Shown: piece after piece, positions 22,482 to 33,000 of the stretch
Position numbering within the stretch: the stretch's first letter is position 1
How the letters are laid out: each line of letters begins with the position of its first letter
Source: Fragilaria crotonensis
Taxonomy: Eukaryota; Bacillariophyta; Fragilariophyceae; Fragilariales; Fragilariaceae
DNA: 64,000 bases
Direction of reading: 5' to 3'
Assembly (NCBI GenBank): GCA_022925895.1
Contig: JAKSYS010000029.1
Span: forward strand, 62,001 to 126,000
Made by a program: the position numbers and the translations under genes
The notes under the pieces: generated by a model
The model's input: only the letters and a program-made list of their open reading frames with translations
Databases searched by the model: none
What the model was told of the DNA's origin: nothing

Positions 22482-23054
22482 GTTCTCCGTTTTCGCGTTA
22501 TCGCGTTATCGCTCACGACTTTATGAAGCCTTGATACATACGGTGCTAGTACTTTCGGAGTACAGTTCAAGGTACGATACAGTATGCATACAAGTACTGG
22601 AGACTGGAGTGCTTGGAATGTTGAATGTAGCATTCACTATTCACTGCCTACCGGTACCAGGTACGGTAGTCTACCGGTAGGGCTGCGACTTATACCGTAT
22701 GGTACTTGTACCTGGTATTGTGAATTGTGATGTGCAATGCACGTATTGGCATCGTACTATCGTACCAGGTACTGTATTAACGGTACTTCTGTGTTGTTGT
22801 TTTACCTGGTACAAGTTCCAGTACTCGTATGTACTAATACCCCTTACAGAATACGCCAGTTATGTACGAGCTATACACATGCAACATGCATTTCAATACG
22901 CAGTACTGGTACTGGAGCCTGGGTACTGGAGCCTGGAGCGTGCAGTATGCAGAACCCTAATTGTCTACAGGAATACAACTACTCACTACATGTAGGTACT
23001 GGTACCGGTCGTAGTAGGGTCGTACTCCCTTCAGTGCAAGTTGAGCCTGAGTCA
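22482..23054. other. GTAC-rich intergenic DNA, PEX2 promoter side
   Basis: About 570 bp packed with palindromic words such as GGTACC, AGTACT and CCGGTACC. I count about 14 GTAC in 22521-22880, where about 1.4 would be expected. No coding sequence. Confidence 0.7.
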
Positions 23055-23129
23055 TGAGAGCATCCCCACCGCTGGAGCGAAATCTGAATCGGACATATTG
23101 GTCTCGAGCCTTTAGAAACCTATTTTGGA

Positions 23130-26018
23130 CAAGGCTGGCAGGGGAGTGGTTTTTCCCGGAGTGGTTTTTGGTGGTTTTTGATCAAAAACCACTTCTCCGT
23201 CAAAAAACTTGTAAAGTGGTTTTTGAGCTCTAAAGTGGTTTTTGCTATTTATTTAGGACCTCGTACCTTTTGTTAGAATCTAAGCGCTTGGAGGGATGAA
23301 GGGTCCTCGTAGAGTTGTACCTGGTAGTCGTAGGTCGTAGTATGTAGTATCGTCGTATTTGTTGGTCGCATTCATCACACCACACCACTCACAGACAAAG
23401 TTGCCATGGATCCTCAAGAAGAAGACAACACAGATGCTGCTTCCTCGACTCTGATTCATGGCTTGTCTTGTAGTAGACATGGTGATGATGTTGCAAGCAA
23501 TGACGAGTTTGGGGATGGACATGATGATGCTTCTTACCAGTTGAGTGATGCCGATGATGATCCATCAGTTGTAGTCACACTGGTGAGGAATACTACAAAA
23601 AAGAGTACCGGGGGTGGACGCAGCATTCATCTGTGCTGGGAGCTCCTGTCTGATGAGACTGGACAGCACCTTGTTTCGCAGTCAAAGTGCAGATCTTGCA
23701 TGATGATAGTTAAACATCACCGGAAGTCAGAGAAAGTGAAAGCTCATCTCAACAGTTGTCGTGAATTTCATCGTAAAATGGCTGATCTTCCTTCAATTGA
23801 TGTCCCATCTTGGGTGACAATCCAGGGCAGGGCTGCGGCTGCTAAAAGCAGCACAAAGAGGAAGTGGACAAACCCAGCACCGCAAACAGCACCACCAGCA
23901 GACACCTTATATGATGTGGCGTCAACTCAAGCCAGCAACAGCAGTACCATTGCCTCAAGTCCATTTCCGATGCGGTCCTTGACTAAGATCCCGACTGCAG
24001 CTGCGGCTAGTATAGTTGCAACAACACAGAAGTCAAAACAACGGACAATGAGGGATTTTGTCATCCCACAGATGTCGCCAACTGATCATGCAGCTTTCCA
24101 GTCAAATCTTGCGATGCATATCTATATGACAGGGACCTCATTTGTTCGCGTCGAAGAGCAACATTTGCTCCTGGCTTTGCAAAAACTCCGTCCTGATGTG
24201 CGTTTGCCATCACGACGGGACCTCAGTGGGAGGCTTCTGAATGGTGCACATAGTCAAGTCAAAGAAAAGGTTGATGCTTGGTTGGCTCGCGACTTGTTTG
24301 CTTGCATCACCAGTGATGCATGGTCAAATATTAAGAACGAGTCAGTAATTAACTACATGCTGGTCTCAGGCGACATAAGTCTGTTCCTGGAGTCAAATTC
24401 AACAGGAGAAGATTCTCACACATCTGAATTTCTGGCTAATGATTTGAGTCGCGTTATCAAAGCAACGAGTGGTAAGATTGCTGGTGCTATCATGGACAAT
24501 ACATCAGCGAATAAGCGAGCTTGGACACTCTTGAAGGCATTCCATCCAGACAAATTCTTTCAAGGATGTGTAGCTCACGGCTTACATCTTCTGGTGAAGG
24601 ATATATTCGCTGCCACAAAAACCAAGCGCAACCACATTGAAGCTCGATATCCAGACCTCTATCCTTTTGAATACCTGTTAACATTTACTATGGAATGCAA
24701 GAAAGTTGTGAAGTTCTTCCATAACCACCTCGCACCAAAGCATCAGTTGAAGTTGGCGCTACGCAAGGCAGGGCTCAAAATGCTAGTCCAAATGGCTCCA
24801 ACAAGATGGGGTTCTCTCATCAACATGACCAAAACACTGCTTGCCGCAGAGGAAGTTTTGCTTCAGCTTGTTTCGAGTCGAGATTTTGTAAGGGGAACTG
24901 CAGCACAGAAGGCAGAACGCCAGGATATTCTTAATACTATCGGCAATCCCACTTTCGTTCCATATCTGTCAAAGATGATTGAGATGTTGAGTCCCATCGA
25001 CAGTGCAATTGTCTACTATCAGTCAGACAGTGTTCCGATATCTGAAGTTTATCGTACGTTCTCATCCAAGTTACCATTGTCCATTCATGCAATGACCTTG
25101 ATTAATGGCCCAGAGCGCCAATATATGCTTAATCTTATCACGAAGCGAATGAGTTTCATGTATGGAGATGCACATGGCATTGCTTATGTGCTAGACCCTC
25201 GTTACTTGGGAATGGACATGTCCCCAGATCAGCGAATTGAAGTCGAGGATATGATATACAGTCATCCTACTTTGGGACCTTCAACAGCTGAATCGCAGGA
25301 GGCAATGGTGGTTGAATACACCAATTTCAGGATTGCAGCTTTGGAGATGCGGCGATGTGCCAGTCTAATGTTTCGCATGCTTCTATCAAGAAAGATAAGT
25401 GTTCTCATGTTTTGGATGTCCCATGGCGACGCTTGGCCAACTCTTCAAGTCTTGGCAAGGCAGGTCTTGAGTTTGGTGGCTTCCTCTGCCGCATCAGAGC
25501 GGAATTTTTCTACATTTGGGTTCATTCATTCGAAGCAAAGGAATTGTCTTAGCGAGGCCTCTGTTGAAAAGTTGGTTTACGTAAAAAACAAACAACCTAC
25601 AATTTACGAAGCAGCAGGGTGTGGCTGCAGCGTTTAAGCAGGATGATAGTAGTAGTAGCGATGATGGTTCTTAATTGTATCTTCAAGTAATCATGCAGCA
25701 TTCAGTTTTGAACTTCCCTCATTTGCATTACTAGGAGTGTAGGCGAGAGAATTTATGGAACAAGAACTCGGAGTAGAGAGTAGAGTACTAGTAGTAGAGT
25801 AGTATAGTTCGATATATGCTGATATGTTGCAATGTTTCTACTGTATTTTGACGTTGTGGTATGGTTCTAGCAGTAGTACTGGTTACTGGAGTAGTCATCT
25901 AGCATTTCGCCGTGTTGAGCAAAAACCACAGCAAAAACCCCAAAAACTAGTGGTTTTTGATCAAAAAGACAAAAACCACTTCTCCGAGACGGTCGAGAAG
26001 TGGTTTTTGCCAGCCCTG
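23130..26018 (+). mobile_element. Intact hAT DNA transposon, 2889 bp
   Basis: Flanked by an exact 8-bp target duplication ATTTTGGA (23122-23129 and 26019-26026). The terminal inverted repeats are short: CAAGGCTGGCA at the left and CAGGGCTGGCA read from the right. Subterminal regions at both ends are full of AGTGGTTTTTG and its complement, including a TTTTTGATCAAAAA palindrome; such subterminal repeats bind hAT transposases. The element carries one transposase gene in an open frame and sits inside the PIF/Harbinger-like element. Confidence 0.93.
23406..25637 (+). CDS. hAT transposase with BED zinc finger
   Basis: One uninterrupted frame of 743 residues. An N-terminal BED-type finger is formed by Cys95, Cys98, His114 and Cys118. 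The central RNase H-like region shows ITSDAWSN and IMDNTSANK, the likely first two catalytic Asp. C-terminally lies the hAT dimerisation region LVASSAASERNFSTFG, then KQRNCLSEASVEKLVYVK. The protein would cut and rejoin the element's ends. No stop or frame break is visible, so it may still be active. The ATG at 23406 is the first in frame and lies about 275 bp inside the left end. Confidence 0.93.
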   Translation: MDPQEEDNTDAASSTLIHGLSCSRHGDDVASNDEFGDGHDDASYQLSDADDDPSVVVTLVRNTTKKSTGGGRSIHLCWELLSDETGQHLVSQSKCRSCMMIVKHHRKSEKVKAHLNSCREFHRKMADLPSIDVPSWVTIQGRAAAAKSSTKRKWTNPAPQTAPPADTLYDVASTQASNSSTIASSPFPMRSLTKIPTAAAASIVATTQKSKQRTMRDFVIPQMSPTDHAAFQSNLAMHIYMTGTSFVRVEEQHLLLALQKLRPDVRLPSRRDLSGRLLNGAHSQVKEKVDAWLARDLFACITSDAWSNIKNESVINYMLVSGDISLFLESNSTGEDSHTSEFLANDLSRVIKATSGKIAGAIMDNTSANKRAWTLLKAFHPDKFFQGCVAHGLHLLVKDIFAATKTKRNHIEARYPDLYPFEYLLTFTMECKKVVKFFHNHLAPKHQLKLALRKAGLKMLVQMAPTRWGSLINMTKTLLAAEEVLLQLVSSRDFVRGTAAQKAERQDILNTIGNPTFVPYLSKMIEMLSPIDSAIVYYQSDSVPISEVYRTFSSKLPLSIHAMTLINGPERQYMLNLITKRMSFMYGDAHGIAYVLDPRYLGMDMSPDQRIEVEDMIYSHPTLGPSTAESQEAMVVEYTNFRIAALEMRRCASLMFRMLLSRKISVLMFWMSHGDAWPTLQVLARQVLSLVASSAASERNFSTFGFIHSKQRNCLSEASVEKLVYVKNKQPTIYEAAGCGCSV

Positions 26019-26734
26019 ATTTTGGACATATTGGTGGTATCTTTCTCGCACCGCGTGCAGATTTTTTCGAGCAGCACGATGAAATTCTGACCCCCGCTCT
26101 GTAAATTAGGCTGCTTTTTTCTGTCGGATTTTGTGGTAATCTACCTACAGAATGTGGAACTTGACGTACTACCAGTACCGGCAAACGAGAGGTTGCGTCC
26201 CGAATGTGTGTGATGTACAGGGTTTAATAGCATATACAGTAGTAGTACATTGATGTCATCCCGTTGTTACGAAACAAAATCATCGACAAGGATGCTGGCA
26301 CGTAAAGAACAGGCACTCCGCAATCGTACCACTCAATTTACTACTACATACTACATACGCATTCATTGCTTCGACGTCGTTTCAATGGTGTTACGGTGCT
26401 CGTCCGAGATGATGTCAATTTTTTGCATACAGATCACAGACAAACTGACATGAGTCACTGTGTGAATGTGCATCCGTGATAAAATCCTATTGGTTAATTT
26501 TTTATTCGAATGGGTCGAATAGGACAAAACGAGGGGCGCGAGAATCTGGACCCGGCTCGAGAATTCAGCAATTTGGCTCTATTCTCGAGCCCCAAATCAG
26601 ATTTCGAGCCGCTCGGGCGCGAAATCTGAGGTATCGCGCCCAAGCGGTGCCATGCAATTTGGACAAAATTGTCGACACAAATGGTCCTATCGGGTCATAT
26701 CTCAGATTTCGCTCCAGCGGTGGGGATGCTCTGA

Positions 26735-26756
26735 GTGGACAGGAAGTCGTCTCAAA
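26735..26756. other. 22-bp host remnant between two insertions
   Basis: Host DNA between the right duplication of the PIF/Harbinger-like element and the left duplication of the outer Copia element. It shows how closely two independent insertions hit the same promoter. Confidence 0.6.
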
Positions 26757-26761
26757 CATGA

Positions 26762-26870
26762 TGTCAGGATATAGTCGTCTGTCCTGCATCCGTTCCAGCC
26801 ACGTCTCCAACCTAGCCAGCACATCGAGTAGTAAATCTATTCTAGATATCACTTCCTTTTGTGCATGACG
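26762..26870 (+). repeat. 5' LTR of Copia A
   Basis: 109 bp, the same as 39182-39290 except at the first or last base. Short LTRs of this size are unusual for Copia. Confidence 0.85.
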
Positions 26871-29800
26871 ATTAACAGCTTTTTCGTTGTTCTCCCTTCT
26901 TCGTTTGACCATGGCGCCACTAACTTCTCCGATTATGCACCCAGTTACCCTCGCTGTGTCTCCTGATGACAAGGGCGGCGGTACTTCGGCGGTTACGTCT
27001 AGCGTGTTTGAACCTGCGGTCTTGGAGATGATTCTGAGTCTCCTTATTTCGGGTGATACCAATGCTGACGTTCTCCGTGCGAGTTTGGATACCCTGTTCA
27101 CCCAGAAGTGGCAGGCAAAGTGTTGGTTGGATTTGATGGTTTTCACGTCGGCGGACGTCTCCACTTCGTTGTCGGATACTTCCGACGGAGTGGCCATTCC
27201 AGAGGAGTTGCGATCTCTCGTACTCGTTAAGAAGCTCGGCTATATTGTTGACTTTGCTCGGATTGGATTGTTGACGCCTGAAACGACGATGAATGACATC
27301 GTGAAAGCGGTGACGACTCCTGTTAAACAGAGTGCGTCCATAGCTTCTCCTACCTCTCCGTCGCGTCGCGCGGTCCAAGTCTTCGATAAGAAAGCTGTCC
27401 CAACTTTGGATAAGTTCTCTGGCCAAGATGAAGATTGTTTCACTTGGCGTGAGTCCGCCATTAACGTATTGGGCACGGCTGGTTTTGGGAGATTCCTGGA
27501 TGACAGCGCGATGGCTGCCAAGCACCCTGAGGTGGCGGAGAGCGTGTTTTATTCGCTCAGAGGAGCGGTCCACGGGGGACAGGCGCAGTCCATTGCGCAG
27601 GCTATGCTTGATGATAAACAGCTAGCCCCTGCACCTCTTTGGTCCGCATTGGAGGGGTACTATAATACTGCTCTCAATCGGGCGAATGTCGTCTTGTTTG
27701 ACATACGACGACTCTTGAATATCCGCCTCGATCCTGATTCGACGGCGACGAAGTTCATATCTGAGTTTCGCAGTTGTCTTCAGCGTTTACGTAAGAATAA
27801 CGCACGGCTTTCCGAAGACGTTGACACTCTGCGGGCGCTTCTTCTCGTTGCTATCCAGGATGACGACTTCGACATGGTAAGGGACTCAATTGTCCATAAA
27901 CCAGATAGTACGGTTGAGTCAATCTTGACGGAGCTTCGAGAGCGGGAAACGTCTTTGATGATGAAGGACCAAGCTTCGAAGTTGTCGGGTGATGGCACTA
28001 CGGGTACTCGTTACTCGCGTCGTACTTCACAGCAATCAGGTTCTCGGTCCGGCAAGTCGCAACCCTCTAATGGAAATTCAGCAGCCAACAACAATCGGAA
28101 GTGGATTATTCCTCGTCTCCCCGACACTTGGAAGAAGTCCTTCGGAGCCGCGTTGTTCAAACTTGTTTTGGATTGGCGTACTGATGCCCATAAGGGGAGA
28201 TCTCAGCTGGAATTGGATGCTGAGTACGCGACCTTCGTTGAGGCGTATCGCCCGAACCCACCCAACTCGCGACGTGCTAAGGCAACGACGTCTTCTGTGG
28301 CATCATCGTCCGTGACGTCGTCTACTGGCGATTCGGAGGGTACTGCTTCCGTTTCTGCTGACCAGACTCCTACTCCAGAGGAGCCGCAGCGGAAACGGAT
28401 TCGATTGCAGAAGAGCCGTCGTGTTGTCAGTGAGCGAGCTTGACTGGTGGCGGAGGAGTCACCTGTTCGAGTTATTCGGCGAGTCACTCGACTCAATGAG
28501 TTTATCTCGGAGGTCGATTCCTCCCAACAGATTTTTGTGTCTGATACCGGAAATGACCAGACATTGGTGACAACCGCTTGGAGAGTTCTCCAATATACTG
28601 GGCGGGAGGTGATGATGACAGGTGCGTTTGCTGGGCGGAACGTTGGCGAGATCTTTCCTGTAGTTTTGGCTGTAGCCAAACTGCAGTGCGAAGATGGTCG
28701 TGAGTATGCTGCGTATGTCCACGAAGCACTGTTTGATTCGAATCCTGCAGAGCGGGAATCACTTCTTTCGGTTCATCAATCCTTGCGTAACGTTGATAAT
28801 GGGATTGATGACCGAGCTCGCTGTGAACGTGATGTACATGGTAATCCTGGGCTTCAAATGGCACGTTTTAAGTCGACCAGGATGCCATTTTACTTCGATG
28901 GGACCAAGTGTTTCTTCGTCGTTCATCCGATCACTGACGCGGAGCTCCAAGTTTTGCCATCCGTTACGATTACGGATGGTACTGTCCCTTATGAGCCGAT
29001 GGCTCGAGTTCATTCTCGTCGTCGATTGGCCAATGAGTTTGGTGACGGTCGCGCCTTTCCTTTGGATTGGAAGCGGACCCTTGGTTTTGCCCCTAATCAT
29101 GTCGTTCACAAAACATTGTGTGCGACTACGCAACTTGTTCCTTCAGTGGAGTCCGAGACTCGGGAGATAATGCGGGATCATTTTCAGACCCGCTTACCAC
29201 AGCTTAAAGTTCGACGGTCTAACGACATCTGTTACGTCGATACTTTCTTCTCTTCCATTACTTCCGTCCGGGGTTACACATGTTGGAATTTGTTCGCGTT
29301 CAAGAGGACTGGTTTGGATGTCGTCTGCTTGATGCAACGACGATCGCAAAGTCCAACAACTCTACCTCGTATGATCGCAGACTGTGGTGCTCCGAACGTC
29401 ATCAAGTCTGACAACGCTCCAGAGTTTAAAGGTAAGCGATGGACGTCATACTTGGAAAACCTGTGCATCAAGTCAGAGTTTACGGAGGCGCATCATCCGA
29501 ACCAGAACCTTGCTGAGCGGCGTGGTGGTGCTTTAAAGGCAGCCACGATGCATTTATTGTTAGCGACGGGTGCACCATTGGATTACTGGTGTTATGCTCT
29601 TGAGTATATGTGCTTGGTTCGAACCGTCCTTGCTTGTCGGAGTTTGGATTGGTTGACACCGCACGAATGCCATTGGGGTGACCGTCCTGACATAAGTGTC
29701 TTTCGTTTCGTTTTTTGGGAACCCATTTGGTTTTGCCAACCCCGTCAGTCCTTCCCGAATCCGAAGATGTCAAAGGGTAGGTTTTTGGGAATTGCTGCTA

Positions 29801-32722
29801 ATGCTGGGGATGACTTTTGCTACCTCATACTGACGGAACCTGACGAGACGGAGACAAACGCAAGACCTCGAGTTCTCGCCCGATCTGTTATTCGACGTCG
29901 TTCTTCAGACTCGTTAACACCTCGGGAGTTGGGACCTCCTCAACGCGATCACTTGAGTTCGCTTGTTGGTGACCGTCTTACGTTTTATCGCAATGATGAG
30001 GTCACTGTGTTGGAGGACCCACCGGCGGATTCAGAGGAGATGGAGGTGGTGTCCGACGTTGTTATTCCGTCTGAGCCCTCTTCTGTACCATCCGTTGGCG
30101 TGGCGCCCTCGAACGTTGATTTGCAGTCGGGAGCTATCACCACCGATGGGTTTTTCGAGGTCCATGGTCCAGCCTTGAAGCGCCCTCGTTTATTGGATGA
30201 TACGTCTCGATATACCGACGAGTCGTCTTTGTTGGGAACTCCCCTTCAGCCTCCCGTTTCCACATTGACGACTCCGTCTGACCAATCCGAAGTTCTGCCT
30301 TACCAGACACTTGTTCCCCACCTCGTGATGTACCACAAGTCCTTGAATCGTTGACGTCCGATGACCCAGATGCTGTTGCCTTTCCCGCCGTCGCCACCCC
30401 GACGGATCACACTGGTGACGACCGTGTTGATGTTGCTGTAAACCTTCCGGGATCAGGTTTCTTTGAAGGCTCTGTGGTTACACAAGATGAGGAATTGACA
30501 CCCGCAATTCTTGACAACGTGTCCCATCAGTTGTCCCGTGTTGCTGAAGACCGGGACTCCGATGAGATGTTCGATTCGATACGGTCTCACGAGTGGAGGG
30601 ATGGTGTTTTGATGATGGAAGCGCAATGGAAGACGGATGAAACTTCATTTGTTCTGTTCTCGCAAGTCCAGCGAGACTATCCAAGTGAAACCGCACGGTA
30701 TATCCTTGCGAATAAGGTTGGTAATTCGGGCGGACGCTATTCTGGTGGAAGATATACGCGTTGGGCTCGGAATTACCAACGACAATTTAATCGTGTGCTT
30801 CGTCGTATCCTCCGTTGCGCTGACGGGGTGCTAACTCCAGGCAACGATGGACGACATCTCACAATTTCGGACAAGTTGCCGGATGGCACTCGCCTTATAC
30901 GTCGAGTTGTCCATTCGGTTGATACGACCGGGGGTAAACGGAAGAGGCGTAAACCTGGGCGGCTCAGTCGTCCAGTGCAAGTGAAATACGGAGTGATCAT
31001 CCCTCGCAGCGTGAAACACGCTTACGAGCTCGATCGCGAGGATGGTACTACGTTATGGACGGATGCGATTCGTAAGGAGATTGAATCTCTTCTTGCTTTG
31101 CACTGCTTCTCCTTCCATTCCCCGGACTACAAACCCAGCTCAGATTTCCAAATGGCACGTCTTACAATGATTTTTGAAGTCAAGCAAGACGGGCGCCGTA
31201 AAGCGCGCTTGGTTGCAGGAGGCCATATGGTGGATCCGATGGGAATCACGACTCGGTCCACGGTTGTTAAAGGCATCAGTGTCCGTCTCTTGGATCTTAT
31301 TGCACATCGGGATGGGCTTCAGATCCTTTGCGGCGACATCGGCAATGCCTTTATAACAGCTGATTGCTTGGAGAAGATTTACTCCAGGGCTGGTCCGGAG
31401 TTTGGTGAGCGTGAAGGTTCAATATTAATCTTAAAGAAGGCGTTGTATGGATTGCGTTCATCCAGCAGGGCGTTTCGCGCACACTTTGCTGATTTCTTGC
31501 GAGCTATGGGCTTCTCTGCATCCCGATACGACCGTGACGTTTGGATGCGGGAGAGAGAGGAGCACGATGGCTACGACTACGTGTGTACGCATGTGGACGA
31601 TTTCAAGATCGTCGCACGTGATCCAGACCGCTGGAAGGACCAAATCGCAGCGGCGTTTCTTTTGAAGTCGGTCGGCCCGCCGGCCTACTACCTGGGGAAC
31701 GACTACAACTTCTCGAAGGACGAAAATGCATGGGTACTCGGATGCGCTACTTATATCAAGGAGTGCATTCGCCGTATCGAGACTGACTTTGGCCTTGACG
31801 GTGACCTTTATACTCATCGCACACCCCTTCCTGAAGGGTGCCACCCAGAGCTTGACGATGGCGTGCCGCTAGCGGAAGATGGGATCCGTCGGTATCAAAC
31901 GCTTATTGGTATGGCACAATGGGCGTGCACCATTGGACGACTGGATATAACTTTTGCCGTGTCGTCTTTGAGTCGGTTTTCGGCATCTCCTCGTACCCAT
32001 CACTTGGAGTTGGCGTACCACTTGTTTGGCTATCTCAAGAAAAACCCCAATCGGCGAATTGTACTTGATTCCCGCCCTCTTCTTGTTGATGACGAGTTAA
32101 AAACTACGTCTTTTCATCCGGATTTCTTGGAAGATGATCCTGACGCGTCGGAGGACATTGATGGTGCCTTTCCGACTGCATACGGTACGGAATTGGCTAC
32201 GTCTGTCGTCTTTGACGCTGATCATGCGCACGACCACGTAACGAGACGTTCCATATCTGGGATTACTGTTTTTGTGGGTAGTACGCCGGTGATTTGGCAG
32301 AGTCGGCGACAAGGTTGTATCGCGACGAGTACCTACTGCGCCGAGTTCGTTTCGATGCGTTCTGCGGTGGAGGAGGCGATTTCCATTCGGTATATGTTGC
32401 GTTGCCTTGGCGTCCCTGTCATTAAACCCACGGATCTATATGGTGATAACTTCGGCGTGATTCAGAGCGCAGAAATTCCCGATGGAGAGCTTAAGACGAA
32501 ACATATTGCGATCTCCTATCATTATGTTCGAGAGGCTATTGCGGCGCGAATCGTGAACGCGCATTGGTGCAGATCGTACGAAAACTTCGCGGATCTGTGC
32601 ACTAAGGCGTTGGGTACGACTATCTTCACGGATTTAGTTAATGACGTGATGGCATGATAGAGTCTGGGTTTGAGAGGAGGTGGAGTCATGGGACTGGAAC
32701 TAGGCAGTTACTGCCGAAGAGG

Positions 32723-33000
32723 CGAACGAATACTACTGTGACAAGTACTGTATGGTATGGCACATATGTACCGGCGAGTGTCGTTGCATATGGCGTATGG
32801 GTTTATAACATCCAAATATGCATACGATGCATGTGTGTGAATCGGTACTCAACTACATACACAAATAACATCATATAATAGGTAACGGTGCTTGATCCGA
32901 TCGGATGATCGGATCTCACTCTTTTATCTCTCAACTTGTACTCTATTACCATGTAAGTTAGGCCGCAGTCCCATGAGACTTGATGGCGAACTTTGTACGG
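32723..33000 (+). repeat. 5' LTR of Copia B
   Basis: 278-bp repeat, apparently identical to the copy at 38900-39177. It includes GTAC-rich words and a GATCCGATCGGATGATCGGATC palindromic stretch. Confidence 0.88.

Larger units (their letters stand above)
23058..26731. mobile_element. PIF/Harbinger-like non-autonomous element, split by a hAT transposon
   Basis: The ends are a perfect 30-bp inverted repeat, 23058-23087 and 26702-26731, beginning GAGCATCCCCACCGCTGG. A 3-bp TGA lies just outside each end (23055-23057 and 26732-26734), a likely target duplication. Without the hAT insertion the element would be about 780 bp. Its own interior (23088-23121 and 26027-26701) holds no transposase and includes palindromic CTCGAG-rich stretches near 26540-26640. 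GAGCATC ends and a 3-bp duplication resemble plant PIF/Harbinger elements; the family assignment is inference. Confidence 0.75.

Noticed and set aside
26565-27573. Long minus-strand frames over the start of Copia A
   Set aside because: Antisense shadows of the gag-like region.
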